Of a stretch of DNA of 64,000 bases, positions 39,893 to 49,506 are shown piece by piece. The translations under genes were made by a program, and so were the position numbers. The notes below the pieces were generated by a model that was given only the letters and a program-made list of their open reading frames with translations, had not been told where the DNA came from and made no database searches. Location: positions 1,597,501 to 1,661,500 of the forward strand of contig NZ_CP112881.1 in assembly GCF_026409565.1 (NCBI RefSeq), given 5' to 3'. Source of the stretch: Sneathiella aquimaris (GTDB lineage Bacteria > Pseudomonadota > Alphaproteobacteria > Sneathiellales > Sneathiellaceae). The stretch's first letter is position 1, and the number at the start of each line of letters is the position of its first letter.

Positions 39893-40981
39893 TTATCGAC
39901 GTTCCACCATAGGGGTTCCCTTTATTTGGGCGAAAACCTGCCCCCCGACCTTAAATCCGAATTTTTTGGCTGATCTTGCAGAAATACGGGCGATTAGCTG
40001 TATATCCTCACAATCTTTCAGATGCAGGAAGACGGTTACACGCCCGTTTCCAATTTCCATAATCTGGTGGATCTGTACCTCTAGAATATTCAGAATGGTT
40101 GTTTCCGATGGATAGTCAGGGGACAGACTGACGTCCCCTGCCGAAATACGGACCCGATGGGTTTGCCCAGAGCGGCCAATCTGTCCGGGAAGGAATAGGC
40201 TTTGAGTACCGATTTTGAATTCTGTAAGAGCATCTTCCTGAATGAAATGAACCAGGTCGGCCTGCACAATTGTTGCAGGGTTCTCTTCTGAGGCGAAGGG
40301 CAGGGATGGATCACATAAAACATCTATTAAAGGGCCAGTCGTGACGACCTTACCCGCCTCCATCAAAACCATATGATCAGCAAGACGCTCAATTTCAGCA
40401 ATATCATGGCTTACCAGAATAATGGGGATTGAAAGGGTTTCTTTCATCGTTTCGATATACGGGATGATGTTGTTCTTTGACTGTTTATCCAGGGCGGATA
40501 AGGGTTCATCCATCAGCAATATATCAGGATGGGTCACAAGGGCCCGTCCAATAGCAACCCGTTGTTTTTCACCGCCCGAAAGAGACACTGTTGATCGGTC
40601 CAACAGCGGCCCAAGGCCCATTAGGGAGATGATCTCTTCCAGGTTAATTGAATGACCATTTTTGGACGCTCGTTTCATCCCGTAAGTCAGGTTTTTATGG
40701 ACTGTCAGGTGAGGGAAAAGAGCGCCATCCTGAAATACATAGCCGACCGACCGTTTATGGGGGGGCGTAAACTGTCCCGGTGCATTCCACACATGGCCGT
40801 GTAGAGAGAAGTGACTGTCCGGCATCTCCATGAGCCCTGCCATCCAGCGTAAGACAGAGGTTTTACCGCATCCTGAGGGGCCAAATAAAGCCGTTATCCC
40901 ATGCCCGGGAAGAGTGGCTTCAAAATCCAGACGGAATTGTCCAACCTCTCCGTTAACGCGGGCGTTGATGGAACCGCTCAT
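39893..40981 (-). CDS. modC: molybdate ABC transporter ATP-binding protein
   Basis: ATPase of the high-affinity molybdate importer. The 362-residue protein has Walker A GPSGCGKT, signature [15 protein letters not shown], Walker [13 protein letters not shown] and the H-loop VSHD. A C-terminal MOP/TOBE domain (about 295-355) probably binds molybdate for trans-inhibition. The start overlaps modB by four bases. Confidence 0.95.
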   Translation of the reverse strand: MSGSINARVNGEVGQFRLDFEATLPGHGITALFGPSGCGKTSVLRWMAGLMEMPDSHFSLHGHVWNAPGQFTPPHKRSVGYVFQDGALFPHLTVHKNLTYGMKRASKNGHSINLEEIISLMGLGPLLDRSTVSLSGGEKQRVAIGRALVTHPDILLMDEPLSALDKQSKNNIIPYIETMKETLSIPIILVSHDIAEIERLADHMVLMEAGKVVTTGPLIDVLCDPSLPFASEENPATIVQADLVHFIQEDALTEFKIGTQSLFLPGQIGRSGQTHRVRISAGDVSLSPDYPSETTILNILEVQIHQIMEIGNGRVTVFLHLKDCEDIQLIARISARSAKKFGFKVGGQVFAQIKGTPMVERR

Positions 40982-41640
40982 TGTTCTCTCCTCAGCCGTT
41001 TTTCAAGCATCATCATGAAAAGGATAACAAGGAAAGAAAAGACCAGCATTCCGGCAGAAATCATGTGGGCCTGATCCCACTCCAAGGCTTCAACATGATC
41101 ATAAATGGCAATTGAAAGAACCCGTGTTTCGCCGGGAATGTTACCACCGATCATAAGGACAACACCGAACTCCCCAACTGTGTGGGCAAATCCCAATATG
41201 GCGCCGGTCAGCAGGCCTGGGCGAGCCATTGGCAAGGCAATTGAAAAAAATGCATCCAGGGGCGATGCACGCAGCGTTGCTGCCGCCTCCATTGTGCGTT
41301 CGCTTATCGCATCGAACGCGTTGCGAACCGGCTGAACAACAAAAGGCAGCGAATAAAGGATCGACCCAATCACCAGGCCTTCAAAGGTGAAGGGGAGGGT
41401 TTTGCCAAACAGGGTTTCAAAGAATTGCCCGACGGGGCTATCCGGACTAAGCAGGAGAAGAAGGTAAAAACCAAGAACGGTGGGCGGCAGAACAAGCGGT
41501 ACGGCAACAAGTGCGCTGACACCTTCTTTCCACCAGGCGGTACTGCGGGATAACCACCAAGCCAGTGGTGTTCCCAGAAGCAGTAGAAAAAACGTTGTCA
41601 AACTTGCCAGTTTCACCGTAAGCCAAATGGTCTCAATCAT
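40978..41640 (-). CDS. modB: molybdate ABC transporter permease
   Basis: Inner-membrane permease of 220 residues with about five TM helices. The EAA-type coupling loop [23 protein letters not shown] contacts Mod[15 protein letters not shown] and [20 protein letters not shown] are strongly ModB-like. It lies 24 bases after modA and overlaps modC by four. Confidence 0.95.
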   Translation of the reverse strand: MIETIWLTVKLASLTTFFLLLLGTPLAWWLSRSTAWWKEGVSALVAVPLVLPPTVLGFYLLLLLSPDSPVGQFFETLFGKTLPFTFEGLVIGSILYSLPFVVQPVRNAFDAISERTMEAAATLRASPLDAFFSIALPMARPGLLTGAILGFAHTVGEFGVVLMIGGNIPGETRVLSIAIYDHVEALEWDQAHMISAGMLVFSFLVILFMMMLEKRLRREQ

Positions 41641-41664
41641 CGACAGTCACGCAATCCTTCGCCT

Positions 41665-42474
41665 CTAATTTTCGCTCTTCAGATCAGTACCATACCCATA
41701 CTGCTGGATAATGTCCTGACTTGTTTTAGATTTCAGGAATTCGAAAAAAGACCGTGCCGCCGGACTGTTCCTCCCTTTTTCCAGAATGGCCGCATCCTGT
41801 TTTATCGGCTTGTAGTATTCGGTCGGAACGATCCACCGGGAGCCACTATTCAGATGAATAATCTGGGAAAGCGCGACAAAGCCAGCCGTTGCATTGCGGG
41901 TCGCAACAAATTGAAAGGTTTGGCTAATATTTTCGCCCATCACAATCTTGTTTACCAGCGCTGCCGTTAGTCCAAGACTTTCAATCGCTTCAAAAGCGGC
42001 CCGGCCATAGGGGGCTGTGTTCGGGTTGGCAACAGCAAGCCTTTTGAAGGCGCTATCGGTTAAAGAGGCTGCGGGATCCTTCTGGATAAATGATGGGTCA
42101 GCACTAAATAGCGACAATTTTCCAATCGCATAGGTAAAGCGGTCATTGGCCGATGTCTGGTTTTTATTAATTAACTGATCGATCGCATTTTGGTCCGCTG
42201 ACAGGAAAACCTGAAAGGGCGCGCCGTTGATGATCTGGGCGTAAAACTTCCCCGTGGAACCAAAGCTTAAGGTGACCTTTTGACCGGTACTTTGCTCAAA
42301 GGCCGCGGCAATTTTCTTGGCGGGGGCCAGAAAATTTGAAGCAACAGCGACATATAATCTGCTTGTTTGTTCTGCATTTGCCGGAAAAATAGCGCCAACA
42401 ATACAAAAAACGGATAGGGCAAACAAAATGAGCCGGGACCCTGACGTGGCTGGGAATGAGACTGTTTTTTTCAT
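41665..42474 (-). CDS. modA: molybdate ABC transporter substrate-binding protein
   Basis: Periplasmic molybdate/tungstate-binding protein, 269 residues from MKKTVSFPATSGSRL. The signal peptide ends near FPANAEQ. LYVAVASNFLAPAKKIA and SFGSTGKFYAQIINGAPFQVFLSAD carry the oxyanion-binding serines typical of ModA. A longer frame from 42534 would put 20 extra residues before the signal peptide and is less likely. First gene of modABC. No obvious ModE-type palindrome was found in the short upstream gap. Confidence 0.94.
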   Translation of the reverse strand: MKKTVSFPATSGSRLILFALSVFCIVGAIFPANAEQTSRLYVAVASNFLAPAKKIAAAFEQSTGQKVTLSFGSTGKFYAQIINGAPFQVFLSADQNAIDQLINKNQTSANDRFTYAIGKLSLFSADPSFIQKDPAASLTDSAFKRLAVANPNTAPYGRAAFEAIESLGLTAALVNKIVMGENISQTFQFVATRNATAGFVALSQIIHLNSGSRWIVPTEYYKPIKQDAAILEKGRNSPAARSFFEFLKSKTSQDIIQQYGYGTDLKSEN

Positions 42475-42513
42475 ACCGAACCATAAAGCGGCTGAAACGC
42501 CGGGAAAAGAAAT

Positions 42514-42545
42514 AAAAAAAGCGCCGTATTTCAACGACGCTTTTT
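42514..42545 (-). terminator. Rho-independent terminator of the alpha/beta hydrolase gene
   Basis: On the minus strand AAAAAGCGTCG pairs with CGGCGCTTTTT (one G-U pair) around an eight-base loop, with a seven-base T-run. It lies 17 bases after the hydrolase stop and separates it from modA. Confidence 0.85.
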
Positions 42546-42561
42546 GCAGGGGATTAACAGC

Positions 42562-43215
42562 CTAGTCTTCTTCAGCGCCATTTAATCGCATGTCCAGATA
42601 GCCATCCACAGATTCCATCAGATTAGGCAGCGTTTTTTCAAAGAAGTGATCTGCGCCTTCAACTTCATCATGATGAATGGTGATACCCTTTTGAGACTGC
42701 AGTTTTTCAACAAGTTTCAACACATCCTTTTGCGGGACCTGCATATCGCGGGTACCATGAATGATAATTCCGGAAGACGGGCAAGGTGCGAGGAATGAAA
42801 AATCATACATGTTCGCGGGCGGAGCAATCGAGATAAAGCCTTCAATCTCGGGACGCCGCATTAAAAGCTGCATGCCAATCCACGCGCCAAATGAAAATCC
42901 TGCAATCCACACCGCTGGGGCATTTGGGTTATGTGTCTGCATCCAGTCGAGGGCTGCTGCGGCATCAGATAGTTCACCAATTCCCTGATCGTAGTCCCCC
43001 TGACTGCGTCCAACACCACGGAAGTTAAAACGCAGGACTGAGAAGCCCCGGTTTTTGAACGTTGTAAACTGGTGATAAACAACCTTGTTATTCATCGTTC
43101 CACCAAACTGCGGGTGAGGATGAAGGATCAAGGCGAGAGGAGCATTCGGCTCATCTGAATGGTGATATCGGCCTTCGAGGCGGCCTTCTGGTCCGTTAAA
43201 AATTACGTCAGGCAT
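42562..43215 (-). CDS. alpha/beta hydrolase (dienelactone hydrolase-like)
   Basis: A 217-residue cytoplasmic hydrolase. LALILHPHPQFGGTMNNKVV gives the oxyanion region, GFSFGAWIG the nucleophile elbow with Ser, an Asp is expected near HGTRDMQVP, and the catalytic His is in VEGADHFF. The family is common in alphaproteobacteria, often without known substrate. It has its own terminator and faces away from cysE. Confidence 0.85.
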   Translation of the reverse strand: MPDVIFNGPEGRLEGRYHHSDEPNAPLALILHPHPQFGGTMNNKVVYHQFTTFKNRGFSVLRFNFRGVGRSQGDYDQGIGELSDAAAALDWMQTHNPNAPAVWIAGFSFGAWIGMQLLMRRPEIEGFISIAPPANMYDFSFLAPCPSSGIIIHGTRDMQVPQKDVLKLVEKLQSQKGITIHHDEVEGADHFFEKTLPNLMESVDGYLDMRLNGAEED

Positions 43216-43429
43216 CTAAAGTCCAGGTTCCTTTGGTCCGACAAAATACTGTGCGGACGACTGTTTATGGTGTGATGAGGGTCAACAAAGTCCTGAAATT
43301 GAGCCGCAAAAGACTGCTGGTCTCCTTGACGAAACAGGCATTTGCTTATATTTCAATTTATGTCAGGTGCTTTTGTCGCGTCTCATCCGTTCCGTCATAA
43401 AGGCGGCACAATACAGAAGGAAGTAGCAA

Positions 43430-44200
43430 ATGTTCAAGCATATTAGCGAAGATCTTGCTGGTATTATGGAAAGAGACCCGGCCGCTCGCTCTAAATTTGA
43501 GGTGGCGCTGCTCTATTCTGGCTTCCACTCAGTGCTGTTTCACCGTGTTGCTCACTGGCTCTGGAAACGGAACTGGAAGATCCTTGCACGTCTCATTTCG
43601 CAAGTGAGTCGCTTCCTGACAAATATCGAAATTCATCCAGGCGCGACGATCGGTAAGAAACTGTTTATTGATCACGGTTCCGGGGTCGTGATTGGCGAAA
43701 CTGCTGAGATTGGTGACGGTGTCACGCTTTACCAAAGTGTAACATTGGGGGGTGTTTCCCCCTCCGTTGATTCTGACTCGCAACGAAATGTAAAACGGCA
43801 TCCGACCCTTTGCGACAACGTAATTGTCGGGTCCGGTGCCCAGGTTTTGGGACCAATAACAGTAGGGCGTTGCGCCCGTGTCGGTGCGGCCTCGGTTGTG
43901 ACGAAAGATGTTCCCGAATGTGTGACCGTAGTGGGGTCTCCTGCCCGGGCAGTTACGGGCCGAAAACACTCTGGACCAGATGAGAGATTCGCAGCTTACG
44001 GTATTGGGAACGATGAATTGCCCGATCCGGTTTTCAAAATCCTGGACGGTTTGCTGGATAAAGTTCAGTCTTTGTCGATGCGCGTTAATGAACTTGAGTC
44101 TGAATTGGATCAGGAACGAAACGCCCCTGTCCTGTTAGCCGAAGATCTGGATATCAAGATCGAAGAGGATCTTAAACCAGATCAGGATGTTAAAGGCTGA
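43430..44200 (+). CDS. cysE: serine O-acetyltransferase
   Basis: Acetylates L-serine, the first step of cysteine synthesis. The 256-residue protein is of the shorter EpsC-like type: an N-terminal helical part, then left-handed beta-helix hexapeptide repeats with the catalytic Asp81-His82 in [19 protein letters not shown], and a C-terminal acidic coiled tail (about 200-256). GGAAG lies seven bases before the ATG. Possible -35/-10 pairs occur in the 214-base upstream gap (TTGACG at 43326 with TATATT, 15-base spacing), but none is convincing. Next to a cysteine desulfurase gene. Confidence 0.94.
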   Translation: MFKHISEDLAGIMERDPAARSKFEVALLYSGFHSVLFHRVAHWLWKRNWKILARLISQVSRFLTNIEIHPGATIGKKLFIDHGSGVVIGETAEIGDGVTLYQSVTLGGVSPSVDSDSQRNVKRHPTLCDNVIVGSGAQVLGPITVGRCARVGAASVVTKDVPECVTVVGSPARAVTGRKHSGPDERFAAYGIGNDELPDPVFKILDGLLDKVQSLSMRVNELESELDQERNAPVLLAEDLDIKIEEDLKPDQDVKG

Positions 44201-44272
44201 CATTCTCTGAATAAATAAAATCCCCGCCATTAATGCCTTGCCGATCCTATCGGCAGGGCATATTTTCTTGTC

Positions 44273-45382
44273 ATGAAAAAAACAGTCTATCTGGATTATA
44301 ACGCGACGGCTCCCATCCGCTCGGACGTGATTACGTGTGTGTCTACGGTGATGGCCGAATGGGGCAACCCTTCCTCGGTCCATGCGGCTGGCAGAAAGGC
44401 GAGGGGGCGTGTGGAAACGGCCCGTCGTCAAGTCGCCCAATTGGTGGGCTGCAAGCCTCAGGAAGTGATATTCACATCCGGCGGCACCGAAGCCAATAAT
44501 CTGGCATTGAAAGGGTTCCCTGCCCATCAATGGATTGTTAGTCGGGCCGAACACGACTCTGTATTGGCCATGGCGACGGACCATGATGTCCTTCTGGTGG
44601 ATCTGGAGTCCTCTGGCAAACTTGATCTTCAGGATTTGAAAGAGAAATTAACGGCGGCCAGCGGGCTTGCACTTGTTTCTGTCATGTATGCGAATAATGA
44701 AACGGGTGTCCTGCAACCCCTCCGTGAAATTGTCGAACTTGTTCATGAATTCGGTGGCATTGTTCATACCGATGCCATTCAGGCGGCTGGGAAAATTCCG
44801 ATTGATTTTAAGGCGGTAGGGGCCGACATGATGTCCTTGTCCGCTCACAAGATCGGGGGGCCTCAAGGGCAGGGCGCATTGATCGTTCGGGAAGGTTTAG
44901 CCATTAAATCAGTGCAAAAAGGGGGTGGTCAGGAACTTGGACGCCGGGGAGGGACGGAAAATGTGGCCGGAATTGCCGGTTTTGGCGTAGCGGCAGACTG
45001 GGCCTTGCAAGAGCTTTCCGGCCTGAGCGAAATTCGCGAACTGCGAGATGAAATGGAAAAAAGCATTTGCGATGCGGTGCCGGATGTCCGTATTTATGGT
45101 GTAGAACAATCAAGGCTTCCCAATACAAGCTGCCTGTCAATGCCGGGGGTTTCGGCGCAGTTGCAGGTAATGAATTTTGATTTAGAAGGCTTCGCAGTAA
45201 GCGCCGGATCAGCTTGTTCGAGCGGAAAAGTAAAGGCTAGTCACGTGCTGAGGGCGATGGGTGCAACGGAAACGGAGGCTGATCAGGCGATCCGAATTAG
45301 TTTGGGACGCTTGACGAAACGCGCTGAGATAGACACATTCATAGAAACTTGGAAAAAAATCTACCGGTCCAAGTCAAAGTAG
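44273..45382 (+). CDS. cysteine desulfurase (NifS/IscS type)
   Basis: PLP enzyme of 369 residues that takes sulfur from cysteine and passes it on as a persulfide. It has YLDYNATAPIR at the N terminus, TSGGTEANNLAL, the PLP-lysine in SLSAHKIGGPQG (Lys193) and the catalytic Cys315 in SAGSACSSG. The short Cys loop fits the IscS/NifS group. Placed between cysE and a 2Fe-2S ferredoxin gene, it likely serves Fe-S cluster or thio-cofactor synthesis; no iscU or suf gene is present here. Confidence 0.93.
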   Translation: MKKTVYLDYNATAPIRSDVITCVSTVMAEWGNPSSVHAAGRKARGRVETARRQVAQLVGCKPQEVIFTSGGTEANNLALKGFPAHQWIVSRAEHDSVLAMATDHDVLLVDLESSGKLDLQDLKEKLTAASGLALVSVMYANNETGVLQPLREIVELVHEFGGIVHTDAIQAAGKIPIDFKAVGADMMSLSAHKIGGPQGQGALIVREGLAIKSVQKGGGQELGRRGGTENVAGIAGFGVAADWALQELSGLSEIRELRDEMEKSICDAVPDVRIYGVEQSRLPNTSCLSMPGVSAQLQVMNFDLEGFAVSAGSACSSGKVKASHVLRAMGATETEADQAIRISLGRLTKRAEIDTFIETWKKIYRSKSK

Positions 45383-45406
45383 AAACTAGATGGAGTAAGG
45401 CACCAA

Positions 45407-45736
45407 ATGCCGAAAATGACATTTGTAAAACCTAATGGTGATCGGCTGGAAGTGGAGGCGCCATTAGGTGTCTCAATTCTGGAAATTGCTCAGCAAAACG
45501 GGCTTGATCTGGAAGGTGCCTGTGAAGGCAGCCTTGCTTGTTCCACATGCCATATCATTGTGGATGCCGAAGACTTTGACCGTTTGATGGATGCAACGGA
45601 CGATGAAGAAGATATGCTGGACCTTGCCTATGGTTTAACAGCGACCTCGCGTTTGGGATGTCAGATTTTGATGTCTGAAGAGTTGGATGGCCTTATTGTC
45701 AGCTTGCCAACCAAATCAAACAATATGATGCTTTAA
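45407..45736 (+). CDS. adrenodoxin-type [2Fe-2S] ferredoxin
   Basis: Small electron carrier of 109 residues. The cluster ligands are Cys39, Cys45, Cys48 and Cys85 (GACEGSLACSTC, SRLGCQI), the spacing of ISC/adrenodoxin-type ferredoxins. The acidic stretch between residues 53 and 72 is the usual docking surface for a reductase. It starts 24 bases after the cysteine desulfurase gene and overlaps tenA by one base. The FprA-like reductase at 47204 is its likely electron donor. Confidence 0.93.
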   Translation: MPKMTFVKPNGDRLEVEAPLGVSILEIAQQNGLDLEGACEGSLACSTCHIIVDAEDFDRLMDATDDEEDMLDLAYGLTATSRLGCQILMSEELDGLIVSLPTKSNNMML

Positions 45737-46404
45737 TGTCCTTTTTCACAAGATTACGAGACGATAACGCTGATATCTGGTCGCGTTATGTTGGTCATCC
45801 TTTTGTTCAGGGTTTGCAGGATGGTACCTTGCCGAAACCGGCTTTCGAGTATTATCTGAAACAGGATTATCTTTTCTTGATCCAGTTTGCGAAGGCATAT
45901 GCCTTGGCGGCGTATAAATCAGACACGCTGGATCAAATGAAAGCAGCAACGGCAACAGTTTCTGCGCTTATCGATACAGAAATGGCCCTGCATATTGAAT
46001 ATTGTGCGCAATGGGGCATCTCTGAAAAAGAGATGCAGGAGATTGCAGAAGATCCGCAGAATATGGCCTATACGCGCTATGTACTGGAAAAAGGTCATTC
46101 TGGCGACATTCTTGATTTATATGTTGCCCTGTCCCCCTGTGTCATCGGGTATGGTGAAATCGGTAAGCTTTTGGGCCAGAGTGCGCGAACAAAACGCGAG
46201 GGAAATCCCTATCTTCCCTGGATAGAAATGTATGCTGGAGACGATTATCAGGCAGTTTTCAGATCCGCGATCGAACAACTGGATGGTTTGGCTGAAGAAC
46301 GGCTTACACCGGCTCGTTACGCGAGTTTGAGCAAGACCTTCGCCGAAGCGACCCGTTTGGAAGTTGGCTTCTGGCAAATGGGGCTGGATGTCTTGAAGAG
46401 TTAA
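45736..46404 (+). CDS. tenA: TenA family aminopyrimidine aminohydrolase (thiaminase II)
   Basis: A 222-residue all-helical TenA protein that hydrolyses aminopyrimidines to salvage the pyrimidine part of thiamine. The catalytic Cys135 is in LSPCVIGYGEIG. Asp44 (KQDYLFL) and a C-terminal Glu209 (LEVGFW) complete the set, so it belongs to the Cys-containing TenA class. Coupled by a one-base overlap to the ferredoxin gene. It overlaps the convergent phosphoesterase gene by four bases. Thiamine synthesis uses sulfur from a cysteine desulfurase, which may explain the neighbours. Confidence 0.92.
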   Translation: MSFFTRLRDDNADIWSRYVGHPFVQGLQDGTLPKPAFEYYLKQDYLFLIQFAKAYALAAYKSDTLDQMKAATATVSALIDTEMALHIEYCAQWGISEKEMQEIAEDPQNMAYTRYVLEKGHSGDILDLYVALSPCVIGYGEIGKLLGQSARTKREGNPYLPWIEMYAGDDYQAVFRSAIEQLDGLAEERLTPARYASLSKTFAEATRLEVGFWQMGLDVLKS

Positions 46405-47204
46405 TAAAGCGCGCCTTCCAATTCCCATAAAACAGGGAAATCATCAGTAAAGGCTGAATGGGTTACAAGTTGCTTTCCGTCCCAGTGGTGCAGGAGCATT
46501 TCCGGCGGCTCTGCTGTTGTGGCAAGTCGTTCTTCGTCACTCAAGTGAAGAAGAACCCGATGGGAAGTTGATGGGCAAACCTGGGCCATGACTCCATGAA
46601 ACATACTTTGAATGGGGCGGTGGATGTGACCACAGAATATGCGCATCACCTGAGGGTGATTTTCAAGAACCCGCCCAAATTTTTCAGCTTCGTTTAATCC
46701 CATGCGATCCATCGCGACGATCCCTGTTTTAAAAGGCGGGTGATGCATGAAGATTACTGTCGGCATGTCCGGCTTTTCCGAAAGGGTTTTTTCAAGCCAG
46801 TCAAGCCGCTGCGCGCAAAGAAGTCCGTTGGGACAATTTTCAATGTTGGTGTCCAGCATCAACATTCGAAGGCCCTGTTTTTCAACCGAATACTGAATAA
46901 AATTGTCGTCCGAAAGATAAGGCTCAGAACCAAAAGATGCGAGAAAATTTTCACGATTGTCGTGATTTCCAATCCCTAAAAACGTAGGAATGTCAGCCAT
47001 TTGAAGTACTTGTTTAAGGATCTTGTACTCGTCCATCTGACCGCAGTTTATCAGATCACCTGTTAAGAATATGGCGTCCGGTTTTGGGTCTAACCGGTTA
47101 ATTGACTCTATGGCGGTTTTCAGTCGTTTTTTCGTTTGATACAATTGTTCAAAATCAGAGTCAGGTACTGAAATATGCGGGTCACTGATCTGTACAATAA
47201 TCAT
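46401..47204 (-). CDS. CpdA-like class III metallophosphoesterase
   Basis: A 267-residue calcineurin-like phosphoesterase with the full metal set: ISDPHIS, FLTGDLINCG, GIGNHDNR, FMHHPPF and FCGHIHRP. This matches the class III cAMP phosphodiesterase group (CpdA), although the substrate is not certain. The start shares one base with the stop of the ferredoxin-reductase gene, so the two are co-translated. Confidence 0.86.
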   Translation of the reverse strand: MIIVQISDPHISVPDSDFEQLYQTKKRLKTAIESINRLDPKPDAIFLTGDLINCGQMDEYKILKQVLQMADIPTFLGIGNHDNRENFLASFGSEPYLSDDNFIQYSVEKQGLRMLMLDTNIENCPNGLLCAQRLDWLEKTLSEKPDMPTVIFMHHPPFKTGIVAMDRMGLNEAEKFGRVLENHPQVMRIFCGHIHRPIQSMFHGVMAQVCPSTSHRVLLHLSDEERLATTAEPPEMLLHHWDGKQLVTHSAFTDDFPVLWELEGALY

Positions 47205-48523
47205 CAGGCGTTACTTTCACGGATGAGCGATAACATGTCGCGTTTGCGGACAAATTTGCGTCTGGGCGAGGGGCCCGCCGCAGATTCTTTCTCCGCCATA
47301 TCAATTTTTTGCCAGTCTTCGAAAGAGACTGTTTGGATGTTGTTTTCGCGGACATAGTCATCAAGACCTTTCGGTCCGGGTTTGGAAGAGCTTGTATCAT
47401 CGCATCGATCTTTTAAAATACGATCGACAACAGCCTGACTATCAAGGCGATTTGTACCTATTGTACCAGAAGGGCCGCGTTTTGCCCAGCCGACCACATA
47501 AAGTCCGTCATCAACACGTCCTTCTGTATTCTTGATTTTCCCATGCTCGATGGTTAATCCGTCCAGCATTGTCATTTCATACCCGATGCATGTCACGAGA
47601 AGGTCGCAGGGATATTCCACAAATTCGCCAGTCCCAACGGCTTTTCCGTCTTTTATGACATTTTTTTCCAGTCGAACGGCTTCAATTTTGTCGTCTCCAA
47701 GGATTGCAACCGGAGACAGGTAAAAATCCAGTGAGAGTTTCCGAGCGTTCCCTGAGGGAACATTTTGTGAGTATTCTCTTAGGAGATCCAGGTTGGTATT
47801 AACGACCTTATCGGTTTTCTTATCGCCTGAGTTAAAATGTTCGGGAATGACTGACGCATCGCAATAGGGGATGGCCCCATCCATTTGTTTTAGTTCTGAC
47901 AGCTCTTTGGAAGAAAATTGAGCATGTTCTGGCCCACGGCGTCCGACAATACGAATGGTTCGAACTGGACTTGAAAATATATGTTCGCCTGCATGCTCAG
48001 CCAGATCCGATTGTGCCATTTCTTTCGGCGTTCTAAGCATTACCCGTGCGACATCCAGAGCCACATTTCCATTGCCAATGACTATAGCGTTCGTAATGTC
48101 CAGATGAGGAACCGCATCCCTGAACTCAGGGTGACCATTATACCAGTAAACGAAGGTTTGGGCCCCGAAAACACCTTCGAGGTCTTCGCCCGGAATGCCG
48201 AGCGTCCTGTCTTTTGGTGTGCCAACGGCAAGGACAACAACATCGTATATTTCTCGTAACATGGCAATCGAGATATCGTCGCCCAATCCCAGATTTCCGA
48301 CAAATCTGACATTGTCATTTTCCATGATCTTGTCGTAAGCGCGAGAGACGTTCTTGGTGGTTTGATGGTCTGGTGCAACGCCTGCCCTGACCAAGCCGTA
48401 TGGGGTCGCCAGTTTATCAAGAATATCGATTTGGCATCCCGGGCATTTTGAATTCAATGCCCCAGCGGTATACATTCCCGCCGGACCAGATCCTACGATC
48501 GCCGCTTTTAAACCACCAGCCAT
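47204..48523 (-). CDS. FprA-type NADPH-ferredoxin (adrenodoxin-like) reductase
   Basis: A 439-residue FAD and NADPH oxidoreductase. The FAD site is VGSGPAGMYTAGAL, TPYGLVRAGVAPDHQ follows, and the NADPH site is VIGNGNVALDVARVML. The C-terminal VGWAKRGPSGTIGTN segment binds flavin, as in adrenodoxin reductase and FprA. It likely passes electrons from NADPH to the [2Fe-2S] ferredoxin encoded 1.5 kb away. It starts 14 bases after the PaaX-type gene. Confidence 0.93.
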   Translation of the reverse strand: MAGGLKAAIVGSGPAGMYTAGALNSKCPGCQIDILDKLATPYGLVRAGVAPDHQTTKNVSRAYDKIMENDNVRFVGNLGLGDDISIAMLREIYDVVVLAVGTPKDRTLGIPGEDLEGVFGAQTFVYWYNGHPEFRDAVPHLDITNAIVIGNGNVALDVARVMLRTPKEMAQSDLAEHAGEHIFSSPVRTIRIVGRRGPEHAQFSSKELSELKQMDGAIPYCDASVIPEHFNSGDKKTDKVVNTNLDLLREYSQNVPSGNARKLSLDFYLSPVAILGDDKIEAVRLEKNVIKDGKAVGTGEFVEYPCDLLVTCIGYEMTMLDGLTIEHGKIKNTEGRVDDGLYVVGWAKRGPSGTIGTNRLDSQAVVDRILKDRCDDTSSSKPGPKGLDDYVRENNIQTVSFEDWQKIDMAEKESAAGPSPRRKFVRKRDMLSLIRESNA

Positions 48524-48537
48524 TTTCCTCCCCCAGA

Positions 48538-49464
48538 TTAGGTTGTTTTTCTTAGTCCCTCGAACCGTGTAAGAAACTCTTCTGACGCTTCGGGTAACTT
48601 TCCGGTATTAGTTTCCAATGTCTTCAGTAAATGCTCTTCAGCTTTCTCCCAAACTGCAAGGTAAATGTCCTTAAACAGCAGTCGTGCTTCGTTTCCGCTC
48701 CATCCTGTTGGCAACAGTACCTCTGGCAGCAATGGATCTTTCAGCAATGCTCTTCGATAATCATGCACCAGAAGCGTGCGAACAATAAAACAATTTTTTG
48801 CGTTTAATTGTGGGTGTGCGGACAAACCCTTTAAAATAGGCGTAAAATTCCTGATAAACTCTTTGTAACCTTCTTCAATTTTATCAATGTCCCACCCTTT
48901 TTGGACAAGAACCTTTAAAGGGGTCCCTTTGAAAGCGGAAAGATTTGTGGCTTTCAGGACAGCCACATGATTTTCGATTTCCAGGTCTTTCAGCAGTTGT
49001 TGAAGGGCGCTTAACTCTCCGCCCGGATGGGCAAAAATACCGGATCCGAGATCACCAAACCCCTGCCATCCCAACTCAACCTGTAACTGTTTCCGCTTCT
49101 CATCTGACAAAGCACGCCGTTCTGTAAAGACCAGTGTCCAGCTTTCATCCCAGTTTGGACCGGCCAGTCGGTAGATCCTTTTTGTCGCTTCCTCGAAACG
49201 ATGTTCGCCCGTTCGGGTTAGTGTGTAGTAGCTTTTGCGTCCTATCTGATGACTGTCCAGAAGCTGATCCTGTTTAAGTCTGAAGACAGAGGTTCTGACC
49301 ACTCGCTCATTCAGACCCAGATCGTTTACCAGATCGATGAGGCTTCCCAGCCAAACGGTGCCGCCATGAGGAGCAACGGAGTCGCCCCAAACGGTGACGA
49401 GCAGGGAACGGGCTTTCAAATGAAGGGAACTGGGCAGGTTGTCGATTAATTCAGTTAAGGACAC
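48538..49464 (-). CDS. paaX: PaaX family transcriptional regulator
   Basis: A 308-residue regulator with the PaaX layout: an N-terminal winged helix (about 15-95, including SVFRLKQDQLL and SYYTLTRTGEHRF), a central PaaX domain (DESWTLVFTERR, LGSGIFAHPGG) and a C-terminal helical domain. PaaX represses phenylacetate degradation in response to phenylacetyl-CoA, but no paa genes are present here. It begins with GTG (49462-49464). The operon continues into the reductase and the phosphoesterase. A dyad at 49507-49535 is a likely autoregulatory site. Confidence 0.9.
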   Translation of the reverse strand: MSLTELIDNLPSSLHLKARSLLVTVWGDSVAPHGGTVWLGSLIDLVNDLGLNERVVRTSVFRLKQDQLLDSHQIGRKSYYTLTRTGEHRFEEATKRIYRLAGPNWDESWTLVFTERRALSDEKRKQLQVELGWQGFGDLGSGIFAHPGGELSALQQLLKDLEIENHVAVLKATNLSAFKGTPLKVLVQKGWDIDKIEEGYKEFIRNFTPILKGLSAHPQLNAKNCFIVRTLLVHDYRRALLKDPLLPEVLLPTGWSGNEARLLFKDIYLAVWEKAEEHLLKTLETNTGKLPEASEEFLTRFEGLRKTT

Positions 49465-49506
49465 GAACGATTTTATCCATTTGCAAGGAGAGTGTGAATT
49501 TTATTA

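Noticed and set aside
43326-43401. sigma-70 promoters before cysE (TTGACG/TATATT and TTGTCG/CATAAA)
   Set aside because: The first has a short 15-base spacer and the second weak hexamers; neither is good enough to list as a feature.
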